From: Manduca sexta
Lineage: Eukaryota > Arthropoda > Insecta > Lepidoptera > Sphingidae
Direction of reading: 5' to 3'
DNA: 64,000 nucleotides
NCBI RefSeq assembly: GCF_014839805.1
Contig: NC_051140.1
Coordinates: 15,831,826-15,895,825 of the forward strand
Part shown: positions 1 to 11,243 of the stretch, piece after piece
Numbering within the stretch: the first letter of the stretch is position 1
Layout: each line of letters begins with the position of its first letter
The notes under the pieces: generated by a model
What the model was told of the DNA's origin: nothing
What the model saw: the letters and a program-made list of their open reading frames with translations, nothing else
Databases searched by the model: none
Made by a program: the position numbers and the translations under genes

Positions 1-43
1 AGGTCATATCCTATAAGGCCTATTGACAAATTCAATACTAATA

Positions 44-221
44 GTGGCCAACATAAGTGTGTCGCGTTCCAGGATCACAATATATCCGGTTACAAACATG
101 CTGGCATAATTGTGTCAACTAGCGAGGAATAATCATCCCTCGTCAGTCGACATTCTATCTACACCACACTCTACTTACCATCAGGTGCCATGCTGTTGCC
201 GTGTCCCGATACACAAAAAGA
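44..221 (+). repeat. Interspersed repeat A, copy 1
   Basis: This block is the diverged partner of 48707-48890. Shared landmarks in the same order are AAGTGTGTCGCGTTCC, GGATCA, CATCCGGTT, CATAATTGTGTC, GGTAATCATC-like, CTCGTCAGTCGACATTCTAT and a CAGGTGC/CTGGTGC stretch near the end. The family appears lepidopteran from recollection, but I cannot assign a class; no terminal inverted repeats or tail are obvious. Confidence 0.65.
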
Positions 222-614
222 CATGCGGTTAAAATTGTGGGCTAAATTAATAAATCTATTAACTAATATCCAAAATCGTTTTAATCATGATTGGTGGTTT
301 TGTGTAAAATGTAATTGATAAAGTTGACCCACACAAGGTTCTGTTTGCAAATGAGTTTTTAATTGAAAAAGTTTAATTATAATAAGATTAAATGTTTATT
401 GAACATTTTATCATATTTTAATATAGAAAATAGTGTTTATGTTTGTCTCAGCCTACTCCTATTGGATAGAGGCGTGATACTATGTATGTATGTACAAAGA
501 AGAGATAAACATACATTATTTAGACCTAACATTAACTCTCCGATGTGAAGGTAGACTCTGAATGCGAGACAAATATCTTTTTAAAAATATTCGCTAGTAT
601 TTGTGCTGACGCCT

Positions 615-770
615 TTAGCTTTTCCAACGGTAGTGGAAATGATAGCAAGGGCGAGCCTATCGCCATAACGCGCACAAATTTCTGATTTCGGATTTATACT
701 AAGAAGAAATAACAATTGGCACATCCGGGATTTAAATCCAAAAGTGCACGGCAGAAGTCGTACTGCGCGT
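615..770 (-). repeat. SINE family 1, decayed copy
   Basis: On the minus strand this aligns with the middle of SINE family 1: AGCCTATCGCCAT, GCGCACAAATTT, a GGATTTATACTAAGAAGAAA version of the GGCTGATACTGAGCAGAAAA block, and CCGGGATTTAAATCC standing where the B box (GGATTCGAACCC) is in younger copies. Both ends are missing. The overlapping minus-strand open frame at 581-793 is a by-product of this repeat and not a gene. Confidence 0.6.
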
Positions 771-1800
771 GTTAGATTTTTAAGTAGAGACATTTTAAAA
801 TAATTGTGTATTTTTATACATAGATCACTTATATAAGCAAACGAACATATGTACCAATCATTTTATACCATCAGGACATCAGTGATAAATACGTTACGTC
901 AGTAATCAAATAGGGAAGGGCAGATGCATTTTCAAGGAAACAAGGACCACTATATTTGTTATACAATATATTTATTACATATATTATATATTATATTAAT
1001 ATACATCAATAAACATAGCCAGTGATATAATGTTTCATTAACATTAGGCATTAGACATTACTATAGCACCAGTATTATATCTATTATATTACATCTATTA
1101 TATCTTTTATATATTATACAATATGTACCTATGTTAGGGTATACACCCTAACATAGGTACGACTCCCAAATTATTAAATGTTTAATCATATCATATCATC
1201 TTAATCTTAATAAATAATATTCAATTGTGAAAGAAACTAAAAGAAAATAAAGTATATTTACTTAACTTGTCAGTCTCTTAGTATTGCTCTGCTCGACGGA
1301 TCACGATGAAATGCCCCGTATCAACCAAGTGGCCGGTATTTATATCACTTCGAACGTCAAAATATTTAAGCACTACCGCCATTTCAGACAAATGTTTACA
1401 ATTTCTATTTTAGTTACCTTAATGCATTTGTTTACAATAACTTACACAAATAATCACATTATAAACAGTAATATAGCTTTTTTATAAATAATCTATGCTA
1501 ATACGCGCACAATACAACTACGCCAGCGAGGCAGTGTATATTTTATTCAAGGAAGGTAAAGACTTACTCCCTTACTAATAAGCTACCATGCTTTTCTACC
1601 ATGCTTGAACTATATACTATCTTCAAATAACTACCAATATATTAATCAGAGAAGATAAATTTTATCGGGCTTTAAATAATAAAATACACAATCTCTACGT
1701 CTCCCGAATAGCCTTCTCAACATAATTTTTTTTCTACAAAAAACAAACACAACGCTATATCAACTAATATAGACAACGATTATTAGCAAGAAGTAAATAT

Positions 1801-1849
1801 AATCAAATAAGTATAAAATGACTTTACATCATTTTATACTTATTTGATT
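1801..1849. repeat. Perfect 21-bp inverted repeat at a SINE 5' junction
   Basis: Arm 1 is 1801-1821 and arm 2 is 1829-1849, exact reverse complements separated by a 7-nt spacer (CTTTACA). Arm 2 ends immediately before the head of the SINE at about 1850. The segment 1819-1832 is also the 5' target-site duplication of that SINE, so arm 2 (from 1833) lies between the duplication and the SINE head and looks like an inverted copy of the flank acquired during insertion. Confidence 0.8.
1819..1832. repeat. 5' target-site duplication of the SINE at 1850
   Basis: TGACTTTACATCAT, repeated exactly at 2111-2124 directly after the SINE tail. Fourteen identical bases around a tailed retroposon fits LINE-mediated target-primed insertion. 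Confidence 0.8.
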
Positions 1850-2110
1850 ATTTGACTGCCTCGGTGGCGTAGTTGTACTGCATGCGCGGTACGGCAGCGC
1901 TCTGAGGTCCTGGGTTCGAATCCCGGGTCGGGCAAAGTTATATTTGGGTTTTTCTGCTCAGTATCAGCCCGGAGTCTGGAATTTGTGCCCAATATGGCGA
2001 TAGGCTCGCCCCCTATCACATCATGGGACGGAACACACTTGGCGAAAAGTGGGTGCCATGGTTGCGCCTCTGCATACCCCTTCGGGGATAAAATGCGTGA
2101 TGTGTGTGTG
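1850..2110 (+). mobile_element. SINE family 1, near full length (tRNA-derived)
   Basis: A tRNA-like head with RNA polymerase III promoter boxes: A box TGGCGTAGTTGT at 1865-1876 and B box GGTTCGAATCC at 1912-1922. A tRNA-unrelated body follows (GGGTTTTTCTGCTCAGTATCAGCCCGG split over 1946-1972, GGCGATAGGCTCGCC, CATCATGGGACGGAACA, CCCCTTCGGGGATAAA) and the copy ends in a (TG)n tail at about 2098-2110. It is flanked by the identical 14-mer TGACTTTACATCAT at 1819-1832 and 2111-2124. This is the best-preserved copy in the window and serves as my reference for the family. A SINE encodes no protein and depends on a LINE for mobility. Confidence 0.88.
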
Positions 2111-2124
2111 TGACTTTACATCAT
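2111..2124. repeat. 3' target-site duplication of the SINE at 1850
   Basis: Exact copy of 1819-1832, abutting the (TG)n tail. Confidence 0.8.
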
Positions 2125-3354
2125 CTCTATTAATTATGTAATTATTAACTGAGCCTGTTACATTATTTACAAAGTCAAGTACTATTTGGTTTCATTTAGT
2201 TTTGACCTACCTTCAATATAGAGACAATAATGTAAAGCTTTGTCATCCACGATTCCCGTCTATGTCAACAATTTGAGGATTGCCAATTGTGCGAAATAGA
2301 TTACTTATCCAGCCACCGTATTATTATGTATTAAATATTGTATTATTCAATGATTATAAATTGTACTTTGATCTGGTTTCGTTTCTGTTTATTAGTTTTG
2401 ATGTAGAAATTTATATTTGTACATAATATAAATACATATTATTATCACTTTTTTATCCTCGAGTTTAGTATTTAAGCTTATTTCCATTCAGTTATAAAAT
2501 TATAACTATAATATGTTCATAAAAATTCGCAGCGCGTATCTTCAAGCAAATAAGTTTCTCAACTACTCCTTGTAAAAGAAAAAGTTTATAACAAGACTGG
2601 TTTCTGAACTACGTGAATCACCTTTAAGCCTTTTTATATTCATCATTAAGGTCCTATATCCCTTGGATGGGACGGAGTGAAGCGAGATGAAATACCTGAA
2701 TACGAGGCTTTGGTTACATTCCTTTCTGTATTGATCTTCTTTATTAAATACTTATATAGCAAAACTCATCCGTAAAAATCTAATCTCACTATAAATAATA
2801 GGTAAGATAAATAATTTCCTTGTTCATTCAAAAACATAATAAAAAATATCTTATTAAATGGGAAAACAGGCAAAGGCGGGAAATTGGCGGAACGCAAACC
2901 AGGTATCGCGTATCCGGAGGTGCAAGGCGGGCGGCGTGCCTCGGCTCGGCTCACGACCGCACCTACCCGCTGCGGTGTTGCCAGCTGCGACGAATTGCCA
3001 ATTTATGGGGTAATTTATGATCGGGAAAATAGGGAAAGCAGTTTCAAATTTCTTGTTTATTGTTTTAATATAGCGATTGGAGACGATTTAAATAATTGGG
3101 ATTAATTTGTCATTGACTTTTAGTAAGGACATTGTCCATTACTTTTTTTTCTTTTAATACGAACATTTAGGTACTAATTCTTTAAATTTTAACATACTGC
3201 CGCCATTAAAAATAACCCTTACAGTAGGTATTCATTTTCTGTCTAAATAGACATATAACCACTCATTTCTGCTCAATAGATTGTACATAATACATGGAAC
3301 AATATACCTTTGTATGATAGTCGGGTAGCTCATTCCCAACGTTGGTAGCACTTG

Positions 3355-3400
3355 CCCGCCCGCGCCTCAGTCTATCGCTGAACGTTGTGTGGGGTGTATG
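3355..3400 (+). promoter_or_regulatory. Putative promoter / initiator
   Basis: The segment is locally GC-rich (CCCGCCCGCGCC) in an AT-rich region and contains TCAGTC at 3367-3372, a match to the arthropod initiator, putting the start at about 3369. No TATA box stands at -30. The +28 to +32 sequence GTATG agrees with the downstream promoter element at four of five positions only. Position rests on motif, composition and the splice donor that follows; no transcript evidence is available. Confidence 0.4.
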
Positions 3401-3592
3401 TTTCGCGCATTCTCCGCCACAATCTTCGATAACTCGCAATTTATGAATTAAAACATTTAAAAACTAGTTTCAATAACAATATAAATAATTTAAGTGCATT
3501 GTGTTTGTGTTTAGTCGTGCGTAAATATTTAAAGAGTGGTGTTAGTCTGTGAACCGGAAAGCAACGTTTTTGTGTTTAGTTCGTTTCTAGAG
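3369..3592 (+). other. Putative non-coding first exon (5' UTR)
   Basis: About 224 nt from a TCAGTC initiator to a textbook donor, CTAGAG|GTAAGTAATG, at 3592/3593. It has no long open frame. One short upstream ORF is present: ATG at 3398, 17 codons, TAA ending at 3451. The composition shifts from GC-rich to AT-rich across it, as in many insect leader exons. I infer that it splices to the coding exon at 53163, because both lie on + and no better acceptor plus coding exon was recognised between them. It could instead splice to unseen leader exons or belong to a non-coding RNA. Confidence 0.45.
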
Positions 3593-4684
3593 GTAAGTAA
3601 TGTTTTTTTAACGTACAAAATACATGCAAAAAATATTCTTAATTTTTTTGTTCCAATTATTTTCTTTGTTTATACGTGTTTGTTATTTTAAGCTATTTAT
3701 TAATTACCTTCATTGTATTCAAATGTGGAATAAAAAATACTACAAAATAATAGTTATTAATCGCCAGTGCTATTATTTGTAATCTAGGAGAGAAATCTAG
3801 AAAATCCAAAATGAAGGTCTACCTACTTTTGTATTATATTTGTTTGAATTATCTCTATTACAGAATTAGATTAGTTTTTATCTTACTAAATATAAGCCTA
3901 AAAGTATTCTAGATACGCTTTCATAGATAATAATTGTGACGTTATTGTTTCAACATGCGGATCATTTGTATATTAGCACAATTCTGAAAAAATATATTAT
4001 GTATAAGCTACCTACTGTTATATGACATATAAATACCAATTATTTATGGTAGTAGGTACTACAATTCTTAAATGTGTTCAAATGCAAGAATGCGACTGTT
4101 TTTGATTAATTCTAAACCTACAATTTATATCTAAGCTATTTTTGGCTTTGTAATTTTGTTTTTATTTTTAATTCGAAATGGCTGTAACAAAATCGGTTAT
4201 GATTATGATTCATATAAATTTGCCACCAGCACAACTTAAAGGTAAAAAATATAAAATAATAATTTTCGAAATAGCTATGACAAAATGGGTAAGATATAAT
4301 TCAAATTAGTTTGCTACCACTATAAACTAAGTAAACGTTGAAAATATAAATTAATAATTTGAATGAATTACTACAACCCATTAAATTAACTCTCCTTTGC
4401 TCGTTGGAGCTTTTTGTTAATAATTTTCGCAAAAAGAAAACTGCAAATGGATAGTAATTCACTACAAACTGTTGCGCGTTGTACAGCCATCGTATACCTC
4501 CTACAGATCTTCTTATTGTCCACCATAGGGCTTCCAATATCCACCAACAAATACTAATACAAGTATTGGCATCTATAACTTAACCTCACTTGAATTAGAG
4601 TAGAAAGATGGATTAATTTCTAAGCGGAAACGCATTCTTTGTTGATTTCTTCTTCTTCTACTTTAGAGAAGTACTTATTTTGAA
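3593..4684. other. Intronic sequence without recognised features
   Basis: AT-rich and apparently unique. A minus-strand open frame of 78 codons at 4301-4537 has no recognisable motif and I do not consider it a gene. No transposon ends or tandem repeats are seen. Confidence 0.4.
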
Positions 4685-4835
4685 CCATATATTATTAAAA
4701 TCCGATTTCTGGTTCCCATTAGTAACTTATATAAAATGAATAATCATCATTAGAACGATTTGCAGACCACATTTACGCAAATTAGTAATATGTTGTGTTC
4801 GGTTCCCTCTCGGAAAAGGTCAGCCTTCGTCACCG
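4685..4835 (-). repeat. Interspersed repeat D, copy 1
   Basis: Matches 46705-46855 on the same strand, with shared blocks GATTTGCAGACC, TTACGCAAATTA / TCATGCATATTAC, ATATGTTGT, GGGTTTCCTTTCG-like and TCACC. Read on the minus strand, one frame gives QHITNLRKCGLQIVLMMI, against QHIGNMHERGLQIILMIF in copy 2, so the repeat may derive from a protein-coding element. A stop follows soon after in this copy. Class not assigned. Confidence 0.55.
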
Positions 4836-5043
4836 GTGGATATATAATGTTCATCTATCCATATTTACTACTATCTAGGTTCTACCAGACTGCCTAGTAC
4901 CTCACCTATAATAGTAGATGCATAAAATCGGATCTATTTCTATATAGATAGTGCTACATTTACTGTAACAGCAGATCTATGATTCGAAGGCGAGATATAT
5001 CGCCATGTCAAGCACAAGTCCCAATTCACAACTAATTATAGAT

Positions 5044-5309
5044 TTACCCCCTTATTCATAGACGTTTTTTATCTAACGACCGAGTAAGGCTATGATAACA
5101 AGTCTGTTTCTCAGTGCTGACGGCATGGTAGTCTTCGCAGTGCGTAGACGTAGGGCCGTTGTGATTGGCTAAAATTGAAATACAACAATAATAACCAATC
5201 ACAACGGCGCTATGTCTATTTTTCAGTGCCGTTGGGCACTGAGAAACAGGCTTGTTATCACAGCTTTACTTCGTCCTTAGATAAAAAACGTTTATGAATA
5301 AGAGGGTTA
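5044..5309. mobile_element. PIF/Harbinger-type fold-back MITE with TTA duplication
   Basis: The element itself is 5047-5306 (260 bp), flanked by TTA at 5044-5046 and 5307-5309. Left end CCCCCTTATTCATAGACG and right end (reverse complement) CCCTCTTATTCATAAACG differ at two of 18 positions. The inverted similarity continues inward through TTATCTAA, GATAACAAG-CTGTTTCTCAGTGC and ATTGGT/ACCAAT blocks, so most of the element folds back on itself. Three-base T(A/T)A duplications are typical of PIF/Harbinger elements. It encodes nothing and would need a transposase in trans. A truncated relative is at 42224-42330. Confidence 0.8.
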
Positions 5310-6411
5310 GTGTAACGAATTAAAGGTTCGTAGTTGTATGATCTAGGTTAGCTCATACAACTATTTAACTATTCATTTTTTTTGTATCTTAAAGGTGTTA
5401 CTTATTATAGTAAGGCATCTTGTCGACGGCCTCATGACTTCATCGATGTAAAGACTGAATAAAGTAATTAAGAGAATTATAAATATTTATTGGAAACTCA
5501 CTGCATATTTTAAATAAATATCTATCTACAAATTGCAATTATTTTACTATAAAAATACTGAAATTAAACTAATTTTATTTTAATTTCAATGTCTAACATT
5601 CGCGTAAACATAAAAAATCATTATATAAAAATACTTAAACTATCCGATATTAAAATTATTGCAATCGGCTGTTGTTAGGCAATAACTACATGAGTTAGTA
5701 CGCAAAATAGCTACCATAAAACTACAATCTAACTCAACTTTAATAGTAATGATAATAGATATTAGATAACGGTGTTGCAAATAATTGTTTTACTCATATT
5801 TGCAAAATGAACTTCATATTCAATGTGCGTTGTTATTGTGTTAGAAGTAGGTGTAAGGATTTTTGTATCAGTATTTGATATTTAAACATGGATCTAATGC
5901 TTACAATCCTTTGCTTTTACGTTCTTGTTGTTTAAATAAACAATTATTTAATTAGGTCTCTTATTGCGTCAAAGTTTGGATTCAGCTTCTAACAAGACCA
6001 CTTCTGGAACCAAATTTCCTTGTTAGCCGTACAAACATTTGTCAATACAGTGCGGATATCAGACTTGAGCCTTTCAGAAACTCGACGTCGCGAAGTTTCT
6101 ATAGAGTTGTTTAGTTACTCGTTTGGTAAATACCATTGACCCAGTAAAAGTATCAAGATTTTTGGCAGGGGATATAATAGACGCTCTAAGCCTAACTAGG
6201 GCACGTTGAGTGCGGTCGGTTGAGTGTATTGATGGGGTGATCTCTTGTGGGGACCGGATGATATCAAAATTTTAAGACCTATTGCAGTTCGGGATATGAT
6301 TTCTTCACAATATTATACAAAGATGTAGTTTATGCATTCATTTACCAATAGACCTTGGATGAGCCAGTTTATGAGGGAAGATGAGAAAGTGATCTGATTC
6401 TTAAATATACA
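5310..6411. other. Intronic sequence, one short repeat
   Basis: AT-rich. At 5589-5620 a 32-bp block (containing TGTCTAACATTCGCGTAAAC) recurs at 42505-42537; both lie a few hundred bases downstream of PIF-type MITE sequence, so they may belong to one larger repeat. Nothing else is recognised. Confidence 0.4.
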
Positions 6412-6583
6412 CACCCACACATGTCACGCATTTATCCCCGAAAGAGTATGCATAGGCGCAACCAGGGCACCCATTTTTTGTCAAGAGTGCTCCGTCCCAT
6501 GATGTGATAGGGCGAGCCTATCGCCATATCGGGCACACATTCCAGACTCTGGGCTGATACTGAGCAGAAAAACCCAAAATAAT
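6412..6583 (-). repeat. SINE family 1, 5'-truncated copy
   Basis: Minus-strand copy: the tail side (CACACCCACACATG, CACGCATTTATCCCCGAAAG) is at the left; then the CCGTCCCATGATGTGATAGG and GAGCCTATCGCCATATCGGG blocks; it breaks off at 6583 after GAGCAGAAAAACCCAAAAT, so the tRNA-like head and polymerase III promoter are missing. Such truncation is normal for incomplete reverse transcription. No clear target duplication was found. Confidence 0.8.
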
Positions 6584-6930
6584 TCAGTATTTATTTACAC
6601 TTTGTACATATTATAAATAGGTAGACTTAATGCCATATTCTCTCCCTTCATTCTATTCAATCATTGAATACTAGATCATTCCTGATCGTTGTAGGATTAA
6701 ATAAAAATATGTTTTAATATAGACACTAGCACGTTCAATTGATACGTTATCAAATCATTTTTCAAACAATTGACCTATCGCACGTGTTTATCAATATGGG
6801 ACAAATGTGTTAGAATGTTTGATTATTTTGTCAATTCCCGTTCTATTTCTCTCTCTAAATTAAATGTTTCATAGTAACAGTACGCGGTAGGTATTTCTTT
6901 AGCAAAGGCCGATAAAGTAATAAGAAAAAG

Positions 6931-7180
6931 AATATTGTAGCCAGTGTAACTACTGGACTTAATAAGACTTAACATTTCATGTCTCAGGATGGCGAGTGCA
7001 ATAGAACAATGCTTTGTAATTAAAGTTGTAGGATGGTGTTTCTACTGTTTATGGGCGGACTATCGTTTCGCTCGTCTTGTCATTTAAAGCGATAAAAAGT
7101 AATGTTTGCGTGATGTTGCCTGGCGGTAGAAATAATCGACAATGTCTATTTCTATCGCCAGGCAATATCGTACAAACATT
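6931..7180 (+). repeat. Interspersed repeat B, rearranged copy with hairpin
   Basis: 6931-7100 matches the 3' part of repeat B (GTAGCCAGTGTAACTACTGG, CTTAACATTTCATGTCTCAGG, GTTTCTACTGTTTATGGGCGG, CGCTCGTCTTGTCATTTAAAGC, AATAAAAAG). Directly after it, 7101-7132 and 7149-7180 form a 32-bp inverted repeat. The second arm matches the 5' part of repeat B in direct orientation (AATGTCTATTTCT...) and the first arm is its inverted copy. So a 3' part is followed by head-to-head 5' parts. The family is common in Lepidoptera from recollection; class not assigned. Confidence 0.6.
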
Positions 7181-7622
7181 GTTGTGTATATCAATTGAAC
7201 TTAACTAAAATACTACCTTAGTTTCAGCCTCAAGAGACGCTGTCTATTATCTTATCATGCTATTAAGACCTATAAATATCTGAGCCACTATTATAGTGAA
7301 CAAGTGGCACAGCGTTTGAGTGATTTGCAAATGTTTGTTTAAGGCCTAGTTAGATTGATCTCTCTTCTCTGATGCGTTGAGATAAAAATCAGCCACGTGT
7401 GAGTTGAATACTAAAATGTGAGGTTCCGTCTCATCACACTATTTCGACGGTTATATTTAATCACCAGATAAACACGTGCTACCGTTTTTGTGATAGTGCA
7501 AAAACAAAAAATACTCAATTTTCTGATTCAGAATTTCTTATTATTTTTTCTATTTAATTTGTAATATAGGACATCCAACATGATAAATATGTTACTTCTT
7601 ATCATATTAATCTTAATTAAAA

Positions 7623-7928
7623 TCTTACTAATATTGTAATGCGAAAGGTTGTGAAAATGTCTGGATGTTAGTTAGAAGTAAACGCAGAAACAAATCCACG
7701 GATTTTGATGAAATTTGGCACAGAGGTAGAACTTATCCTAAATTAATATTTCGAATACTTTTTATTCCGGTAATTTGCTCTCTAGGAAAATTATGTCATT
7801 TTTATTCAAATTGTTCAAATAGATGGCGCTAGCGTAGTACACATACCGCTCTGTATCACTACAGTATTTTAGAGACTTTTATAGCGGGAAAAGCTTTTCA
7901 CGCGATCGACGCCGCGAACTACACCTAG
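7623..7928 (+). mobile_element. Helitron-like non-autonomous element
   Basis: Starts TCTTACTAATATTGTAATGCG after a host A at 7622 and ends ACACCTAG before a host T at 7929, matching the A|TC...CTAG|T pattern of Helitrons. Internal blocks TGTGAAAATGTCTGGATGTTAG, GTAAACGCAG, GATGAAATTTGGCAC and AGACTTTTATAGCGGGAAAAGC are shared with 43163-43440. There is no coding content and no target duplication, as expected. Confidence 0.6.
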
Positions 7929-7929
7929 T

Positions 7930-8629
7930 ATACCTACATGGTATGAATATTACAGTAGCTAGTACCTATACCGATAACCGATCAATTGATACAGCCCTTG
8001 AAAGACCATTTAGCCCTTCGTTACTTTTAAGATACGGATCTCTAAAAATCTTCTATTATCTAGAATCAATTTGAGCTGACAACCTCAGAAGATACTGACT
8101 GCAATCAAGGCCTATGCGTGACGTATGAATCAAGTTAGGAGGCGCTTATCAGCGTCTTGGGAGGTGCTGGCGATAAATATTACCTAACATATATTATAAT
8201 TTAATGCGTGTGCAGAGGTTTCATAATACACGTGGATAGAGTTCTTAATATGGATAGTTATAAGATTGTGGTTAAAGGAAATTTGGAAGTTGATATTTTT
8301 ACGTGTACTTTTGGAACAAGTTTTCAAAGAAATGCCTTATAACTCCACTTTAGGGAACACTATTTCATTTATAAATTGTTGCGAAAATGTTTGCGAATTT
8401 TGATAAAGAATTTCGTGAAACACAATAAATATTAATTTTGTGACTGGAACTAGGCTTAATACCAACATTTTATTTAGAAGTACCAAATTAAAGAAACGAT
8501 GTTCCAATATTTTCATACATTATGCCTATACAGAGTACTATTCCGTATGCGTTGATAATAGAACAATGAAAGCAAAATACGCCATGTTTTTTGCATTGCA
8601 GCATTTAGTACTCAGCTGCTGTGGATTAA
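7930..8629. other. Intronic sequence without recognised features
   Basis: AT-rich; a plus-strand open frame of 89 codons starting at 8440 runs into the SINE copy that follows and has no protein-like features. Confidence 0.35.
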
Positions 8630-8940
8630 AATATAATAATAATAATACCAGTCCTATATTATATACTGCCAACTGTTGGCCGTTTCTACTACTAAGATTA
8701 AGGCTTTAGTCCACCACGCTTGCCCAGTGGTTAACAGAGTTCATACACTTTAATTTTTTTATTGGTAATTATATAGATATATGTATATTTCCTGATGCTG
8801 TTTTCCTTTCCATTGAAATGAACAATGATTGATAAACAATACTAATATGTACTTTCGAAAAGTCAGAAGTGTGTGCCTCGAGTTATGAACGTGCGAACTT
8901 TGATTCAAAAGTCCGTACCATTCCCAACTAAGATGTCGTA
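8630..8940 (-). repeat. SINE family 2, diverged long copy
   Basis: Minus-strand copy with the (AAT)n tail at the left (AATAATAATAATAC), then CCTATATTATATACTGCC, CCACTG-like, TTAGTCCACCACGCT, GTTTTCCTTTCCATTG (for GTTTTCCTTCACCGTT), TTTTCGAAAAGTCAGAAGTGTGTGCC, and a worn tRNA-like head (CCGTACCATTCCCAACTAAGATG). It is strongly diverged from the copy at 56680-57006. Confidence 0.65.
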
Positions 8941-9159
8941 CTGTATTAAAGTAAACCGACATAATTCTGGCCAGAAGAGGGATACAACGTCTCATTAGTC
9001 AACATAATAATATTATCTACTATAAATTGCCAATATAGTCATAAACAAACGTACGATGTATTTAGCAAACTTATTTTTATCCACAACAGATGTTACCAAA
9101 AAACTGGCGTAATCTATTAAGCTGTGTTCATATTACACACAAATTTATTTTAATTAGCT

Positions 9160-9486
9160 AAATAGTCATTTTGACATTGCGTTAATAAATTAAACCGCAT
9201 AGTTATCTTTACCTCTGCTAAAATAGCGCCAAAAATTATCTACGAATAACCAATACTTTCACCAAAATGCTAGTTCTGCTTTTCTGATAATTTTTTAATT
9301 TAGTGCGGATATGGCGTGTGCTACAATAATTTCTGTTCTCTTTGAGAAGCAGTAGCGGCATTACATCGCATAAAATTAAAATTACTTTATTCAATATTTA
9401 CTCTTTTTTTATTTTAGGTTCGAGTAACGTTTTGTTGTGTGTTATTTTAAAGAAGAAAAGTATGTGGCAATGACCCTGTATAGTCT
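9160..9486. mobile_element. MITE family C, older copy (TATA-type)
   Basis: Aligns along its length with 23274-23641: TTTTGACATTGCGTTAATAAAT near the left end, GCCAAAAATTATC, ACGAATAACCAATACTTTCACC, TGCGGATATGGCGTGTGC, GGCATTACATCGCATAAAATTA and a right end AATGACCCTGTATA. The left terminus is eroded (AGTCATTTTGAC instead of CGGGCTTATTTTGAC). Confidence 0.65.
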
Positions 9487-9489
9487 GAA

Positions 9490-11243
9490 AGTATGATATA
9501 AGTATATAGACACAGGATTTGATAGAGGTACCTACACATATGTATACAACTGATATAGATTCGGGATTTTACTACGAGCACGGCGCAGGCACATATTGTG
9601 TTGCAATTTGTATAACTATTAAGAATTGATTAACTTTGTCTTATGAAAGTGAATCCATAGTAATGGTTATTGTTTATTTATCTTCAAATATTTTTTGACT
9701 ATTACTCTGCTTTATTTATTTCTGATAACAAACGCCTGCAGCAAAATGTACAAATAATAGTTACGCTTTAAAAAAAAATCTTAGTAAATTATAAATATAA
9801 TATCAACTTACCGCCTGCACACCATACAGTGTTTAATGTTCGGTCAACCTTACCCTGTCAGGTTTAATATTGACATAAATGCATCGAAAGGCAGCTTTAT
9901 TAATAAAGCTGATTACACACATGCGACAACTGACCGTAACTGAACGTTACGGACCGCAGTGTGATTTGAGTAAGTGTGAACTGTTGTTAACTCGCGGTTC
10001 ATCATCATTGTTGGTTTTGCCACAATTAAAAGACCCTCGCGTCAATTACAGCGCTTATTTTACAAATTTGAAAGGGTGACACGCCGTCACCAGTGTCATC
10101 GGGTTTTCAGGGGTTTTAGTGTGCCGACACAACTATGTGTTTGCTAATGGAATATACGCATTCTTTTACGTAAGCCACGGAAACTGGATAAACAAAGAAA
10201 AAAGAAAAGAAGCAAGAGAAATAGAAGAATGTTTCTGGCAAACACTTTGAACTCTACTGCTATACGTTGAGTTCATAATACTCTTTGCGGCTAAATTAAT
10301 AGTGTTCTCAGACACTTAAGCATGCAAACGGCAATACCGTCAACCTACCAACATACCTAGCTTGGTCTGGGAACACAAGATTAGGATTTTTGTGTAGAAT
10401 CGTACCTATACATGTGACCGTACCTATTATTGCAACATATAGGTTAACTATGTGTACAAAGCTTTATCTAAGAATAAACAGTAATGAATACGTCATATAT
10501 CCAGATGGGCGTGCCCAACACTCAGTTCGAGTGTGATTGAACAAAATTTTATTACATGCCGTAGTGTTGTTGAAAACGTAATGATTGTCTTTATGAGTAC
10601 ATTTTTAAGTGTACTATATTTGTATTTGTATTATGTAATAAACACGTTATAATCGTTATCTTATTGAAATAGAAGAGTTGTTAAAATAAATGAATAACTA
10701 CTGAGTATTCATTCATAATAATTATTAATAGTCATCAAAATGACCGTCTGTGTCTCACAATTTTATTTGCTTAAATAAATAACACTCAAGACACCACAAA
10801 GATATATTTAAAAGGGTACTAAAATATTCCTGCGCTATACTTAAAATTTACTTATGCATGAATTCTTTGTCCTTACAGACATTGTAAATCGACTTTTAAA
10901 TCGCACAGCGAAAGCCGACTCAAAGCCACGTCGTTAAAATACAAAGCATAAGACCACAATGGGAAGGTAAAGTCATACTTTGCATTTTCCTAATCGTATC
11001 TCATTATAGAAATAGGTAAAGAAGGCTTAAAAGAGGGGGATAACGACAAGCCGTAATCGGCTTCGGGGAGCGCGAGTTAACCCCGCACGGCAATCACATT
11101 TTATAGACATTTATTTAGAGTTGGTTCGTTGTCTTCAAAACTAGATTTTTCCGTAGTGGGAGTTGAAAACAAGCTATTGAAAACGTGGGGATTTAATGAG
11201 TGTTTGGTATGGAAATAAGATTCAAAAATTGTATTGACGGATT
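9490..11243. other. Intronic sequence, one GC-richer patch
   Basis: No transposon ends are seen. The part from about 9920 to 10135 is more GC- and CpG-rich than its surroundings and includes GTGACACGCCGTCACC and CAGTGTCATCGG; it could be a regulatory element, but nothing beyond composition supports this. The 66-codon open frame at 9879-10079 is not convincing. Confidence 0.3.

Larger units (their letters stand above)
1..3368. other. 5' flanking region of the putative gene
   Basis: No convincing coding sequence is seen. It contains one interspersed repeat (44-221), a decayed SINE (615-770), a near-intact SINE with an inverted junction (1801-2124), and otherwise AT-rich unique-looking sequence. 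The segments 225-610, 770-1800 and 2125-2850 hold nothing I can name. A conspicuously GC- and CpG-richer block at about 2865-3000 (GGCGGGAAATTGGCGG and a run of CGGCTCGGCTC type sequence) lies 0.4-0.5 kb upstream of the proposed promoter and may be regulatory; short open frames in it on both strands look incidental. Confidence 0.5.

Noticed and set aside
1855..1930. SINE head as a functional tRNA gene
   Set aside because: It has A and B boxes but no consistent cloverleaf, and continues directly into the SINE body.
8440..8709. 89-codon plus-strand frame
   Set aside because: AT-rich composition, and its end runs into the SINE family 2 copy.
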